Below are positions 51,326-59,824 of a DNA stretch of 64,000 bases, piece by piece. Positions within the stretch are counted from its first letter, which is position 1; every line of letters starts with the position of its first letter. The stretch is from Marmoricola sp. (GTDB taxonomy: Bacteria > Actinomycetota > Actinomycetes > Propionibacteriales > Nocardioidaceae), in NCBI GenBank assembly GCA_025964775.1, contig JAOPYE010000029.1, positions 124,001-188,000 of the forward strand, in the 5' to 3' direction. The translations under genes were made by a program, and so were the position numbers. A model generated the notes under the pieces. It was not told the DNA's origin and did no database searches. It was given only the letters and a program-made list of their open reading frames with translations.

Positions 51326-52192
51326 GTGGACTTCGCGATCGTGGGCGCCATGCTGCCCACCGACCAGCTGCAGCCGATCGCCGTGGCCGCCGACGAGCTC
51401 GGTTACGCCAGCTTTGCGATCGCCGACCACGTCGTCGACCTCGAGACCCTCGCGACGCCGTACCCGTACGAGGAGGACGGCTCGCGACGCTGGGACAGCA
51501 CCTGCGAGTGGCCGGACCCGTGGGTGCTGGTCGGCGCGCTCTCCGCTGTGACGACCCGCCTGACGTTCTTCACCTCGATCTACGTCGCCGCCCTGCGCAG
51601 TCCGTACCTGGTCGCCAAGTCCGTCGGGACGGCCGCAGTCCTCAGCGGCGGTCGGGTGCGCCTCGGCGTCGGGGTCGGCTGGTGCCGCGAGGAGTTCGAC
51701 CTGCTCGGCCAGGAGTTCGCGATCCGGGGTCGCTCCACCGACGAGGGCCTGGACCTGGTCCGGGCGCTCTGGGAGAACGAGTGGGTCGAGGGAGACGGAC
51801 CGCTCTTCCCGACGCCTCGCCTGACCATGAGTCCGCGGCCGGCGGCGAAGGTGCCGATCCTGGTCGGCGGGATGTCCGAGGTCGCCCTGCGGCGGGCCGC
51901 CCGGTACGACGGCTGGATCGGGGACGTCTCCTCCACCGAGGACGCGATCGGCTACGCGACCCGACTACGCGACCTGCGCGCCGACCTCGGCATCGAGGAG
52001 AAGGCGACCGTGATCGCAGCCCTGGATGACGCGATCCTTCCCGAGCAGTTCGCCGCAGCCGAGACCGGCGGCGTCACCGACGTCATGACCATGCCGTGGC
52101 TCTACTACTACGGCCGCAGCGCCACCCTGGACCAGAAGCTCGACGGCATGCAGCGCTTCGCGCGCGACGTCCTGATCCCGCTGAACGGATAG
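51326..52192 (+). CDS. F420-type LLM class oxidoreductase
   Basis: The protein is 288 aa from GTG 51326. It is a luciferase-like TIM barrel with AADELGYASFAIADHVVD, LGVGVGWCREEFDLLGQEFAIRGRSTDEGL and PILVGGMSEVALRRAARYDGWIG, all typical of the F420-dependent LLM group (TIGR03619-like). It is probably a hydride-transfer enzyme using F420 (or FMN). It is divergent from the dihydrodipicolinate-reductase-like operon and shares the operator with it. Confidence 0.86.
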   Translation: MDFAIVGAMLPTDQLQPIAVAADELGYASFAIADHVVDLETLATPYPYEEDGSRRWDSTCEWPDPWVLVGALSAVTTRLTFFTSIYVAALRSPYLVAKSVGTAAVLSGGRVRLGVGVGWCREEFDLLGQEFAIRGRSTDEGLDLVRALWENEWVEGDGPLFPTPRLTMSPRPAAKVPILVGGMSEVALRRAARYDGWIGDVSSTEDAIGYATRLRDLRADLGIEEKATVIAALDDAILPEQFAAAETGGVTDVMTMPWLYYYGRSATLDQKLDGMQRFARDVLIPLNG

Positions 52193-52249
52193 TCCGGCAC
52201 GGTTTGGCCCCTCCAGGCACCGAATCGGGGCGAGAACGTGCCGGACTAT
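52189..52249. terminator. 61-bp long-stem hairpin between convergent genes
   Basis: Arms ATAGTCCGGCACG (52189-52201) and CGTGCCGGACTAT (52237-52249) are perfect. The stem continues inwards through GGCCCC/GGGGC with two mismatches to about 23 bp and a 15-nt loop. It starts in the LLM stop codon and ends 5 nt before the stop of the convergent TetR gene, so it can serve both transcripts. Confidence 0.78.
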
Positions 52250-52254
52250 CGGCT

Positions 52255-52899
52255 TCAGGCGGACAGGTACGCCGCGATGGCGTTGCGAAGTCCGCGCTTC
52301 GCGTCGTCCATGTTCGAGTAGGTGCTCAGGTGGCGCTCGGTCGTGAGGCCCTGCATCGCGCCCGGGATCATCGCCGCCATCTCCCGGACCCGCACGGGGT
52401 CGACGTCGAGGTCGGCGAAGGCGTGCTGGCAGGACTCGACCCAACCGGCCTGCCACGCGGCCAGCTCGGCTGCCGTCTTCGGGAAGGCGCGCTCGAGCTC
52501 CTCGCGCTCCCTGGGCAACGCGCTGCGCAGCGTGTCCATCGCGCGCGCGTCAGCGGTGTCCAGCCCGCGCCAGAGCAGGTCCACGATCTGCCCGACCCGG
52601 GCCTCGAGTCCGGCCTCCGGGTCGCTGGTCAGGTCGAGCTCGCCGCGTCGCTCCCCGATGAAGCCGAGGACGGCCGCCCAGAAGTCGTCGACGTCGCCGA
52701 ACTGGTACTTCACCGCACCCCAGGTCACGCCGACCTGCTTGGCGATGTGGTTCGCCGAGACCGCGTTCGGATCGCCGGTGGCCAGCGCTCGCAGGGCAGC
52801 CTCGAGCATGTTCTGCCGGGTCTGGCTCCCGCGGCGGTTGGGACGGTGTCCCACTGATCCGCCCGAAGAGCCCACCGATGTCGTCACCCGCCGGAGCAT
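52255..52899 (-). CDS. TetR family regulator
   Basis: The protein is 214 aa from ATG 52899. The N-terminal helix-turn-helix domain (about 23-70: [51 protein letters not shown]) is followed by a helical ligand domain. It is divergent from the CYP125-like P450. The palindrome at 52983-53004 lies between them, so it probably represses the P450 and itself. Confidence 0.87.
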   Translation of the reverse strand: MLRRVTTSVGSSGGSVGHRPNRRGSQTRQNMLEAALRALATGDPNAVSANHIAKQVGVTWGAVKYQFGDVDDFWAAVLGFIGERRGELDLTSDPEAGLEARVGQIVDLLWRGLDTADARAMDTLRSALPREREELERAFPKTAAELAAWQAGWVESCQHAFADLDVDPVRVREMAAMIPGAMQGLTTERHLSTYSNMDDAKRGLRNAIAAYLSA

Positions 52900-52982
52900 A
52901 GTCACGGACCCCGATCGGGACGGTCCTGATCGGTGTCGAAACGTTCCGCCGATTGGGGTCCCCATGTTAGGTTTTGCTGGGC

Positions 52983-53004
52983 TATTTGTTCGCCTGCACA
53001 AATA
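52983..53004. promoter_or_regulatory. 22-bp operator palindrome between TetR and P450 genes
   Basis: TATTTGT (52983-52989) and ACAAATA (52998-53004) are perfect inverted arms with an 8-bp centre, an AT-rich site in a GC-rich context. It lies 32 bp before the P450 ATG and 84 bp before the TetR start. Confidence 0.7.
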
Positions 53005-53035
53005 CACCACGTCAGCGTCGAGACAAGGGATTCGC

Positions 53036-54268
53036 ATGACCACGACCGAGCTTCCCCCGGGGTTCGACTTCACCGACCCGGACACCATGCTCACCGGCGT
53101 ACCGCACGCCGAGCACGCCTTCGCCCGCCAGACCTCTCCGGTGCACTGGGTCGAGCAGCCCCAGTCCGCGCGTGACGGCATGGAGGGCGGCACCGGCTAC
53201 TGGGCCGTCTCCCGTCACGCCGACGTCGCCCGGGTGTCGAAGGACAGCAAGAACTTCTCCAGCGCCGAGAACTCCGCGATCATCCGGTTCCCCGAGGGGA
53301 TGCTGCGCGAGATGATCGAGTTCCAGCGCGTCATGCTGCTCAACCAGGACCCGCCGGAGCACTCCTCGACCCGCGCGATCATCTCCCGTGGCTTCACGCC
53401 GCGCTCGATCGCCGCGCTCGACGACATCATGACCGAGCGCGCCCACAAGATCGTGGCCGACGCCATCGCGAAGGGCACCGTCGATTTCGTCACCGAGGTC
53501 GCTGCCGAGCTTCCGCTCCAGGCGATCGCCGACCTGCTCGGCGTACCGCAGGAGGACCGCAAGAAGCTCTTCGACTGGTCCAACATGATGCTCGCCGGCG
53601 AGGACCCCGAGTTCGAGGGCCAGTCGGACGTGGCCGCTGCGGAGATCCTGGGCTACGCGATGGCGATGGCCGCGGACCGCAAGGAGAACCCGCGCGACGA
53701 CATCGTCACCAAGCTGCTGAACGCCGACAAGGACGGTCGCGGACTGACCGACGACGAGTTCGGCTACTTCGTGATCATCCTGACCGTGGCCGGCAACGAG
53801 ACCACCCGCAACGCGATCTCGCACGGCATGGATGCGTTCCTGAACAACCCCGACCAGTGGGACCTCTGGGTGCGCGAGCGCCCGACCACGATGATCGACG
53901 AGGTCATCCGCTGGGCGACGCCGGTCAACGTCTTCCAGCGCACCGCCATCAACGACGTCGAGGTCGGCGGCCAGCAGATCAAGGCCGGCCAGCGCGTCGG
54001 CCTGTTCTACGCCTCGGGCAACCACGACGAGGACGTCTTCACCGACCCGCACACGTTCGACATCACCCGCGATCCGAATCCGCACCTGGCGTTCGGCGGA
54101 CATGGCGCGCACTACTGCATCGGCGCGAACCTGGCTCGCCAGGAAGTGAAGATCATGTTCGACGCCCTGGCCGACCAGTGCACGAAGATCGAGCGCGTCG
54201 GCCCCGCGGTGCGCTTGCGCCACAGCTGGATCAACGGCATCAAGGAGATGCAGGTCAAGCTCAGCTGA
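53036..54268 (+). CDS. Cytochrome P450, CYP125-like (steroid or terpenoid hydroxylase)
   Basis: The protein is 410 aa from ATG 53036. P450 motifs are I-helix AGNETT (252-257), ExxR at E289-R292 and the heme loop [11 protein letters not shown] with Cys361. The sequence follows CYP125 of Mycobacterium tuberculosis closely as I remember it ([46 protein letters not shown]). Members hydroxylate the C26 side-chain methyl of cholesterol or related sterols. The N-terminus is slightly shorter than CYP125. A ferredoxin and reductase are not adjacent. Confidence 0.9.
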   Translation: MTTTELPPGFDFTDPDTMLTGVPHAEHAFARQTSPVHWVEQPQSARDGMEGGTGYWAVSRHADVARVSKDSKNFSSAENSAIIRFPEGMLREMIEFQRVMLLNQDPPEHSSTRAIISRGFTPRSIAALDDIMTERAHKIVADAIAKGTVDFVTEVAAELPLQAIADLLGVPQEDRKKLFDWSNMMLAGEDPEFEGQSDVAAAEILGYAMAMAADRKENPRDDIVTKLLNADKDGRGLTDDEFGYFVIILTVAGNETTRNAISHGMDAFLNNPDQWDLWVRERPTTMIDEVIRWATPVNVFQRTAINDVEVGGQQIKAGQRVGLFYASGNHDEDVFTDPHTFDITRDPNPHLAFGGHGAHYCIGANLARQEVKIMFDALADQCTKIERVGPAVRLRHSWINGIKEMQVKLS

Positions 54269-54922
54269 TCAGCCCGCCTGCAGACCGCTGCTCGTGAACA
54301 GTGCCAGCTGCTCGACGTACTCGGGGTCGAGGCCGGCCGGGCCGATCGGGCGGCCGTAGCCACCGAGGTCGGCGGCTGCGAGCGCAGTCAGCATCGAGAA
54401 CATCGCGATCGGTGCCCGGAGCTCGACGGCAGCATCGTCGAGGTACGGGACCGCGGAGGCAGCGGTGATGAACAACGTCGCAATGTCGCCCAGACCGGCC
54501 CCCTGGTCGGCGATCGCAAGGGCGATGACCTCGTCCCCGTTCAGGGCCAGGGTGATCACGATCCGCAGCCAGCGGACGCCGCTCTCGGGATCATGGTTGA
54601 TCTCGTCCACGAACGGGACCAGGACCGCATCGACCAGGTCGCGGCAGCTCACAACGGACTCGGACTGCAGCGCGTGCAGGCGTCGCCGTACCTCGTCGCC
54701 CAGGTCGCGGCCACGACGCATCACCACGGCCTCGACCAGGGCGCGCTTGCTCGGGAAGTGATGGGTCAGCGCCGCGGGCGCCACGCCGGCCTCACGCGCG
54801 ATCGAGCGCATCGAGACATTGTCGACGCCGGCGGTACCGAACAGCTCTTCGGCCGTGTCGAGGAGGAGCTCGGGCACGTCGATGTCGACCCGGGGGCCCC
54901 GTCGACGCTGCATCTCGCTCAC
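54269..54922 (-). CDS. TetR family regulator
   Basis: The protein is 217 aa from GTG 54922; ATG 54913 is an alternative. The helix-turn-helix domain (about 20-66) includes MRSIAREAGVAPAALTHHFPSKRALVEAVV. The C-terminal domain has ESGVRWLRIVITLALNGDE, as in TetR_C regulators of lipid catabolism. Its stop directly abuts the stop of the convergent P450 gene. It is divergent from the GMC oxidoreductase, which it may control. I see no strong palindrome in the 85-bp gap. Confidence 0.85.
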   Translation of the reverse strand: MSEMQRRRGPRVDIDVPELLLDTAEELFGTAGVDNVSMRSIAREAGVAPAALTHHFPSKRALVEAVVMRRGRDLGDEVRRRLHALQSESVVSCRDLVDAVLVPFVDEINHDPESGVRWLRIVITLALNGDEVIALAIADQGAGLGDIATLFITAASAVPYLDDAAVELRAPIAMFSMLTALAAADLGGYGRPIGPAGLDPEYVEQLALFTSSGLQAG

Positions 54923-55007
54923 GGGGATCACCCTAGGGGTGCGGGCACCCGCAGCCCGGCAAGGTCCGTCCCTTCCGGGTCGGGCGTCGTGGCAGTAGCG
55001 TCCCGCC

Positions 55008-56951
55008 ATGACCTTCACGCCGCAGCACCTCACCGCCCTGCGCCTGATCAGCGACACCTTTGCACCCGGCGACGGCGCCGGCATCCCGGCTGCCAGCGCG
55101 GTCGGGGCACCCGAGTTCGCGCTCGAGCTCGCGGGCACGAATCCGCGTGAAGCCGAGGTCAAGCAGCTCAAGACCCTGCTCCGACTGTGGGACACGCGCT
55201 TCCTCGGCCTGCTGCTGACCGGGCGCCCACGCAAGTTCTCCAGCCTCGACCAGACCGGGCGCGAGCGCGTGCTGCTCTCGCTCTCGGATTCGCGGATCGC
55301 AGCCAAGCGGGCGCTCTTCGCCGCACTCAAGGGCGCCGCGCTGGCGCCGTACTACATCACCGCGGGCAAGCCGCTGTGGGACAGCATGGGGTACGCCGGA
55401 CCTCCGGGGCCGCTCGAGGTCGCGCCCGAGCCCAAGCTCGCGCCCCTGCGCATCCTGGCCGACGAGACGGTGACCTGTGACGTCGTCGTGGTCGGATCCG
55501 GCGCCGGCGGTGGAACCGCTGCCGGCGTCCTCAGCGAGGCCGGCCTCGACGTGATCATCCTGGAGGCCGGCGAGTACCACGACGACCGCGACTTCGACGG
55601 CAGCGAGCGCACTGGCTTCAGCCAGCTCTACGCCGGTTCGCCTGCCGTCACCTCCGAGGGCCAGGTCCAGCTCGTCGCCGGCCGCGGTCTCGGTGGCGGC
55701 ACGATCGTCAACTACACGACCTCCTTCCCGACCCCCGACCACGTCCGGGCCGAATGGGCCGCCCTCGGCACACCGCAGTTCACGACCTCTGAGTACGACG
55801 ACGCGCTGTCTGCGGTCAACGCGCGCCTGGGGGTCAACAAGGACCACGACGGCGCCGGCGTCCGGGACCAGGTGCTCGAACGGGGCGCGAAGGCACTCGG
55901 CTGGAACGTCGACGCGATGCCGCGCAACGTGATCGGCTGCGATGCCGGCATCGAGTGCGGCCGGTGCGGGATGGGCTGCCGGATCGGCGCGAAACAGTCG
56001 ACGCTCAAGACCTGGATCACCGACGCGAGCGAACGCGGCGCCCGTATCTACATCGGGGCCAACGCCCGTCGGGTGACGGTTGAGGGCGGCAAGGCGACCG
56101 GTGTGGTGGCCACGTCGCCCGACGGTCGCACGCTGACGGTCAAGGCGAAGGCGGTGGTCGTCGCCGCCGGCGCGATCCAGACGCCCGCGCTGCTGAAGCG
56201 CTCCGGCCTGACCAACCCGAACGTCGGCAAGCACCTGCGCCTGCACCCGGCGACCGCCCTGTGGGGAAGGGTCCCCGACCTGGTCAACCCCTGGGAGGGC
56301 GCGCTGCAGGCCCGGTACATCAACGAGTGGACCGACCTGGACGGGGACGGTTACGGCGTGCTGTTCGAGACGGCACCGCTGACGCCTGCGTTCGGATCGG
56401 GCTTCGTCAACTGGCGCAGCGGTGCCCAGCACCTCGCGCGGATGCAGGAGCTCAAGCACATGCTCGGTGTCGCGATCATCGTGCGCGACAAGGGTCCCGG
56501 CGGGTCCGTCAAGATCGGCAAGGACGGCGAACCGATCGCCAGCTACACGCTGTCCCCCGGTGACACGGAGCTGTTGATGAAGGGCTTCGACGGCGCCGCC
56601 AGGATCGCCGAGGCCGCCGGGGCGACCAAGATCTACACCACCCATCACCGCACCATCGGCTACGAGCCCGGCAGGCGCGGAAACCTCGAGTCGTTCATGG
56701 CCGACGTCCGCAACGAGGGCGCCGCGCCGGCCCGGCTCGCGCTCGCCGCGTTGCACATCATGGGCAGCGCCCGAATGGGCGGCTCGCCCGAGATCTCGGC
56801 ACTCAACCCGGACGGCGAGACCTGGGACGTGAAGGGCCTCGTCGTGGCCGACGGCTCCTGCTTCCCGACAGCCTCTGGGGTCAACCCGATGATCTCGATC
56901 GAGTCGATCGCCTACATGAATGCGAAGCGGCTGGCAGCCAAGGTCACCTGA
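55008..56951 (+). CDS. GMC family FAD-dependent oxidoreductase
   Basis: The 647-aa protein has an N-terminal helical domain (1-140) of the gluconate dehydrogenase subunit 3-like type, fused to a GMC FAD domain. Its dinucleotide motif is VVVVGSGAGGGTAAGVLSEAGLDVIILEAG (about 160-190). The Cys-rich segment CDAGIECGRCGMGCRIG and the C-terminal DGSCFPTASGVNPMISIESIAYMNAKRL are typical of long-chain alcohol oxidase and steroid-type GMC enzymes. The substrate is probably a hydrophobic alcohol. Its end overlaps the convergent VOC gene by 8 nt. Confidence 0.9.
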   Translation: MTFTPQHLTALRLISDTFAPGDGAGIPAASAVGAPEFALELAGTNPREAEVKQLKTLLRLWDTRFLGLLLTGRPRKFSSLDQTGRERVLLSLSDSRIAAKRALFAALKGAALAPYYITAGKPLWDSMGYAGPPGPLEVAPEPKLAPLRILADETVTCDVVVVGSGAGGGTAAGVLSEAGLDVIILEAGEYHDDRDFDGSERTGFSQLYAGSPAVTSEGQVQLVAGRGLGGGTIVNYTTSFPTPDHVRAEWAALGTPQFTTSEYDDALSAVNARLGVNKDHDGAGVRDQVLERGAKALGWNVDAMPRNVIGCDAGIECGRCGMGCRIGAKQSTLKTWITDASERGARIYIGANARRVTVEGGKATGVVATSPDGRTLTVKAKAVVVAAGAIQTPALLKRSGLTNPNVGKHLRLHPATALWGRVPDLVNPWEGALQARYINEWTDLDGDGYGVLFETAPLTPAFGSGFVNWRSGAQHLARMQELKHMLGVAIIVRDKGPGGSVKIGKDGEPIASYTLSPGDTELLMKGFDGAARIAEAAGATKIYTTHHRTIGYEPGRRGNLESFMADVRNEGAAPARLALAALHIMGSARMGGSPEISALNPDGETWDVKGLVVADGSCFPTASGVNPMISIESIAYMNAKRLAAKVT

Positions 56952-57396
56952 GGTCCGGGACGTTCGACATCACCTCGATCCGGGTGCCGTCCGGATCGGT
57001 GTAGTAGAGCAGCCCGGTCTGCGCCGCCGGGTCGGAACCGACGTACGAGAGCGTCTGCGGGTGGACGGCCCCACCGGCGGCGACCACGGCCTCGGTCAGG
57101 TCGTCGACGTCATCGACCCGGAAGGACAGGTGCGTGAACCCGAGCTCGGTCATCGGCTTGCGCTCCCCCGACCCCGAGACCGGTACGTCGACCCACTGGA
57201 GCAGCTCGATCCGGATGTCGTCGCGCAGCAGCATCGCCGAGCGGAAGGCACCCTCCTGCTCCATCGTGGCCGCGACCTCGTTGTTCGCGAAGTCGAGCCG
57301 GTACAGCTCGGCGAACCCGAAGACGTCCGCATAGAAGCGGATCGACCGGTCGAGGTCCGTGACGGCGATGCCGATGTGCGAGAAGCCCTGGATCAT
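56944..57396 (-). CDS. VOC family protein (glyoxalase/dioxygenase superfamily)
   Basis: The 150-aa protein has a single VOC module: GFSHIGIAVTDLDRSIRFYADVFGF at the start, LGFTHLSFRVDDVDDL in the middle and GLLYYTDPDGTRIEVM near the end. His7, His96 and Glu (in RIEVM) are in the positions of the metal ligands. The function could be an isomerase, lyase or dioxygenase; context does not decide. Confidence 0.88.
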   Translation of the reverse strand: MIQGFSHIGIAVTDLDRSIRFYADVFGFAELYRLDFANNEVAATMEQEGAFRSAMLLRDDIRIELLQWVDVPVSGSGERKPMTELGFTHLSFRVDDVDDLTEAVVAAGGAVHPQTLSYVGSDPAAQTGLLYYTDPDGTRIEVMSNVPDLR

Positions 57397-57421
57397 GGGC
57401 GCCAGTCTGCAGCAAGCCGGA

Positions 57422-57874
57422 TCAGTCCGGGACGAGACCGCTCCAGTCCCAGCGAGGCAGCCTTAACCCGTCCGGGACGTCGTCGGCTGATTCCGGGTAG
57501 GCCGACATCGCTGCGGTCGCCCAGGCGAAATAGGCCGTGAGCGCGGAAGCCAGGCGCTCGTCGCCCGACAGCCCCACGTCTGCCAGCGCCCCCACGAAGC
57601 AGGCGATCGCACGATCGTCCATCTCCTGGTGCTCGCCTTCACCGGAGTGCATCCGCAGCACCTCGGTCTCCTGGCCGAGCGACCCGGAGAACTCCGCGGG
57701 TCCACCGAGCGCCTCGGCCCAGTACGTCGCCAACCGCACGGTGTGCTCGTGGTGGAAGCCGTGCGAGAACGCGTGGCTGACCACAAGATCGGCCAGACAG
57801 CGCTCGTGCCAGGCATCGGCCAGTGCGAGGCACCCGGGCATGCCGCCCACGGCTTCGAAGATGGTGGGTTCCAT
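57422..57874 (-). CDS. Truncated-haemoglobin-like protein (group II type)
   Basis: The 150-aa protein begins TIFEAVGGMPGCLALADAWHERCLADLVVSHAFSHGFHHEHTVRLATYWAEALGGPAEFS, the pattern of group II truncated globins. That includes the N-terminal FEAVGG and the segment around the proximal histidine. The length is slightly above the usual 120-135 aa. Haem binding is likely but one of the several His residues near position 40 must be the ligand. It may bind O2 or NO, or support an oxygenase. Confidence 0.8.
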   Translation of the reverse strand: MEPTIFEAVGGMPGCLALADAWHERCLADLVVSHAFSHGFHHEHTVRLATYWAEALGGPAEFSGSLGQETEVLRMHSGEGEHQEMDDRAIACFVGALADVGLSGDERLASALTAYFAWATAAMSAYPESADDVPDGLRLPRWDWSGLVPD

Positions 57875-57935
57875 GGACCCAGAATTGCACGGGTTTCGGT
57901 GACCGGACGGTGCGAACGACCCCTACGATGCTGAC

Positions 57936-58802
57936 ATGTTCAGCAAGAAGGACAAGCCGCCGAAATTCAACCCGTCACCCGGTCTGGTGAAGTTGTCCTA
58001 CCGGCTGCTGCTTGAGGACAAGACCATGGTCGCCGTCCTTTTCATCGGCGGATTGACGTCGGCCTTCGTTCTCGCCGCCATCATCGTCCCCGCGTGGACG
58101 ATCGGACACATCACGCCGGATCTCATGCACGGCGGTATCCGCGGACTTCTTGTCTACGCCGCAGCACTGTGGGCCGCCGCCTTCGTCACGACATTCACGT
58201 CAGGGGTCGTCGTCGCCGCGGCCCACATTCGTTGCGAGAACGGCGAGCCTGACATCCGCCGCGCTCTAGCCGTTGCCTGGTCGCGTCGGGGTCCGCTTGC
58301 GGCCTGGGCAGCACTGTCGACCCTGGTCGCTCTTGTGATGCAACTCCTGGAACGCACGGGTGTCGCCGGGATCATTCTTCGATTGTTTGCCGGCATCACC
58401 TGGGCCGTCGCCACTGTCTTTGCGGTGCCGATTCTGATTGCCGAGGGCACCGGACCGCTCGAGACGACGCGTCGATCGGCGCAGATCGTGCGCGGCAAGC
58501 TCGGCACTGTCGTCCGCAGCAACATTCGGCTGGCCGCACCCTGGATCGCGGCCATGATCATCACGGCGTTCGTGGCGACAGGCGGGGGTATCGCCTTTGG
58601 CGTCGGTGTCAGTGGAACCAACCTGCCCGCCGCCATCATCGGCGGAATCGTGATGACAGTCGCCGGCGTCGGGTTCTTCTTCTGTACGGCTACTTCGAGC
58701 GCCCTGAGTGCCTACCTGGACACCCTCCTGTACCGCCACGCTACGGGCCTTCCAGTTCCGCCGATCGAGCCACAAGACATGCCCCCTGCCCCTGTCTGGT
58801 AG
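57936..58802 (+). CDS. DUF6159-type multi-pass membrane protein
   Basis: The 288-aa protein has about six membrane helices after a 25-residue cytoplasmic start (MFSKKDKPPKFNPSPGLVKLSYRLLLEDK). The stretch GPLETTRRSAQIVRGKLG and the overall layout match DUF6159, of unknown function. Its third-codon positions are visibly less GC-rich than those of neighbours, suggesting later arrival by transfer. It is convergent with the DUF1905 gene, 1 nt from its stop. Confidence 0.78.
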   Translation: MFSKKDKPPKFNPSPGLVKLSYRLLLEDKTMVAVLFIGGLTSAFVLAAIIVPAWTIGHITPDLMHGGIRGLLVYAAALWAAAFVTTFTSGVVVAAAHIRCENGEPDIRRALAVAWSRRGPLAAWAALSTLVALVMQLLERTGVAGIILRLFAGITWAVATVFAVPILIAEGTGPLETTRRSAQIVRGKLGTVVRSNIRLAAPWIAAMIITAFVATGGGIAFGVGVSGTNLPAAIIGGIVMTVAGVGFFFCTATSSALSAYLDTLLYRHATGLPVPPIEPQDMPPAPVW

Positions 58803-58803
58803 C

Positions 58804-59091
58804 TCAGATGTCGACGGCCAGGACGACCGTGACGACGTCTGCGATCTCGATCCGTTCGGCCGCCCGAACGACTGCTTTGAGCGGAACCACATACCCGCCG
58901 TCCTTGGGCCACAGCGAGGTGGTCCAGCGCGTCCCGCCGATCTGCGCGGTCACCGGGATCATCCCCCAGCCGTAACTGACGGCAGCCGACACGGACTCCA
59001 GCGCACCGCACTCCTCGTCCGGCACCCGGACGAAATGGTGGGGCGCCGGGCCCTTCCACCACCACACCTCGCCGGTGAACTCGAGATCCAT
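58804..59091 (-). CDS. DUF1905 domain protein
   Basis: The protein is 95 aa from ATG 59091. The small beta-barrel DUF1905 domain reads LEFTGEVWWWKGPAPHHFVRVPDEECGAL and GGTRWTTSLWPKDGGYVVPLKAVVRAAE. The function is unknown; the family is sometimes fused to YdeI-type OmdA domains. It lies 4 nt downstream of the TfoX-like gene and is probably co-transcribed. Confidence 0.85.
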   Translation of the reverse strand: MDLEFTGEVWWWKGPAPHHFVRVPDEECGALESVSAAVSYGWGMIPVTAQIGGTRWTTSLWPKDGGYVVPLKAVVRAAERIEIADVVTVVLAVDI

Positions 59092-59095
59092 CGGC

Positions 59096-59428
59096 TCACT
59101 TCGGCGGGAGCGTGTGGGCGTAGTCGACGCCGTGCCGCACCCACCGTTGCAGGTCGGCATCAGCGGCGACCGCCTCGTCGTCGACCCGCAGCCAGCCGGT
59201 CATCTCGCGGCCGCGCATCTCCATCGGGAGCACGTGCTTCCCGTCGATCACCTCGATCGCGCGACTAGGGTCGGACCGCACCAGGAGCCCACCCTGCCCG
59301 CTGGCAGCGACAGCCATGTTGCCGCCGATCAGGAACGCCAGGCCGCCGAACATGCGCTTCTCGGTCACCGCTTCCTCGTCCTGGACGAACTCCCGGATCC
59401 GGTCGGCAAGGTCTTCGTCGTACGCCAT
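59096..59428 (-). CDS. TfoX/Sxy N-terminal domain protein
   Basis: The 110-aa protein is a TfoX_N domain: MAYDEDLADRIREFV, then EKRMFGGLAFLIGGNMAVAA, and a C-terminal ADADLQRWVRHGVDYAHTLPPK. Only the N-terminal TfoX domain is present, as in many small actinobacterial proteins. A role in competence is not implied. It forms an operon with DUF1905. Confidence 0.9.
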   Translation of the reverse strand: MAYDEDLADRIREFVQDEEAVTEKRMFGGLAFLIGGNMAVAASGQGGLLVRSDPSRAIEVIDGKHVLPMEMRGREMTGWLRVDDEAVAADADLQRWVRHGVDYAHTLPPK

Positions 59429-59500
59429 GGGACGAGTCTGTCTGCCGGCACCGACAACGTCGAGACGAGACTGTCGGTGGCCATGGCTACGGTCGAAACC

Positions 59501-59824
59501 ATGAGCATCGCTCCCGACATCATCAACCGGTACTACGCCGCATCGTCAGCCGGCGACATCGACACCCTCGTCGCTTGTTTCACCCCCGACGCGGACGTGG
59601 TCGACGAGGGCCAGAGCTATCACGGCGCCGAGGAGATCCGAGCCTGGCGCGAGAGCCTGGCCTCGAGGTTCACCTACACGCTCGAGATCACCGGGGTCGA
59701 GCAGACCGGAGAGGACGCGTACGTGGTGAGCACCCATCTCGAAGGCGACTTCCCGGGCGGGGTCGTCGATCTGGATCAGAGCTTCTCCCTCGTCGACGGG
59801 CTCATCTCAGCTCTTCGCATCTGA
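59501..59824 (+). CDS. SnoaL/NTF2-like protein
   Basis: The protein is 107 aa from ATG 59501; ATG 59483 is also in frame. It is a cystatin-like NTF2 fold: INRYYAASSAGDIDTLVACFTPDADVVDEGQSYHGAEEIRAWRE, as in SnoaL-like isomerases and many stand-alone proteins. No catalytic residues can be assigned. Its end overlaps the convergent SDR gene by 18 nt. Confidence 0.85.
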   Translation: MSIAPDIINRYYAASSAGDIDTLVACFTPDADVVDEGQSYHGAEEIRAWRESLASRFTYTLEITGVEQTGEDAYVVSTHLEGDFPGGVVDLDQSFSLVDGLISALRI

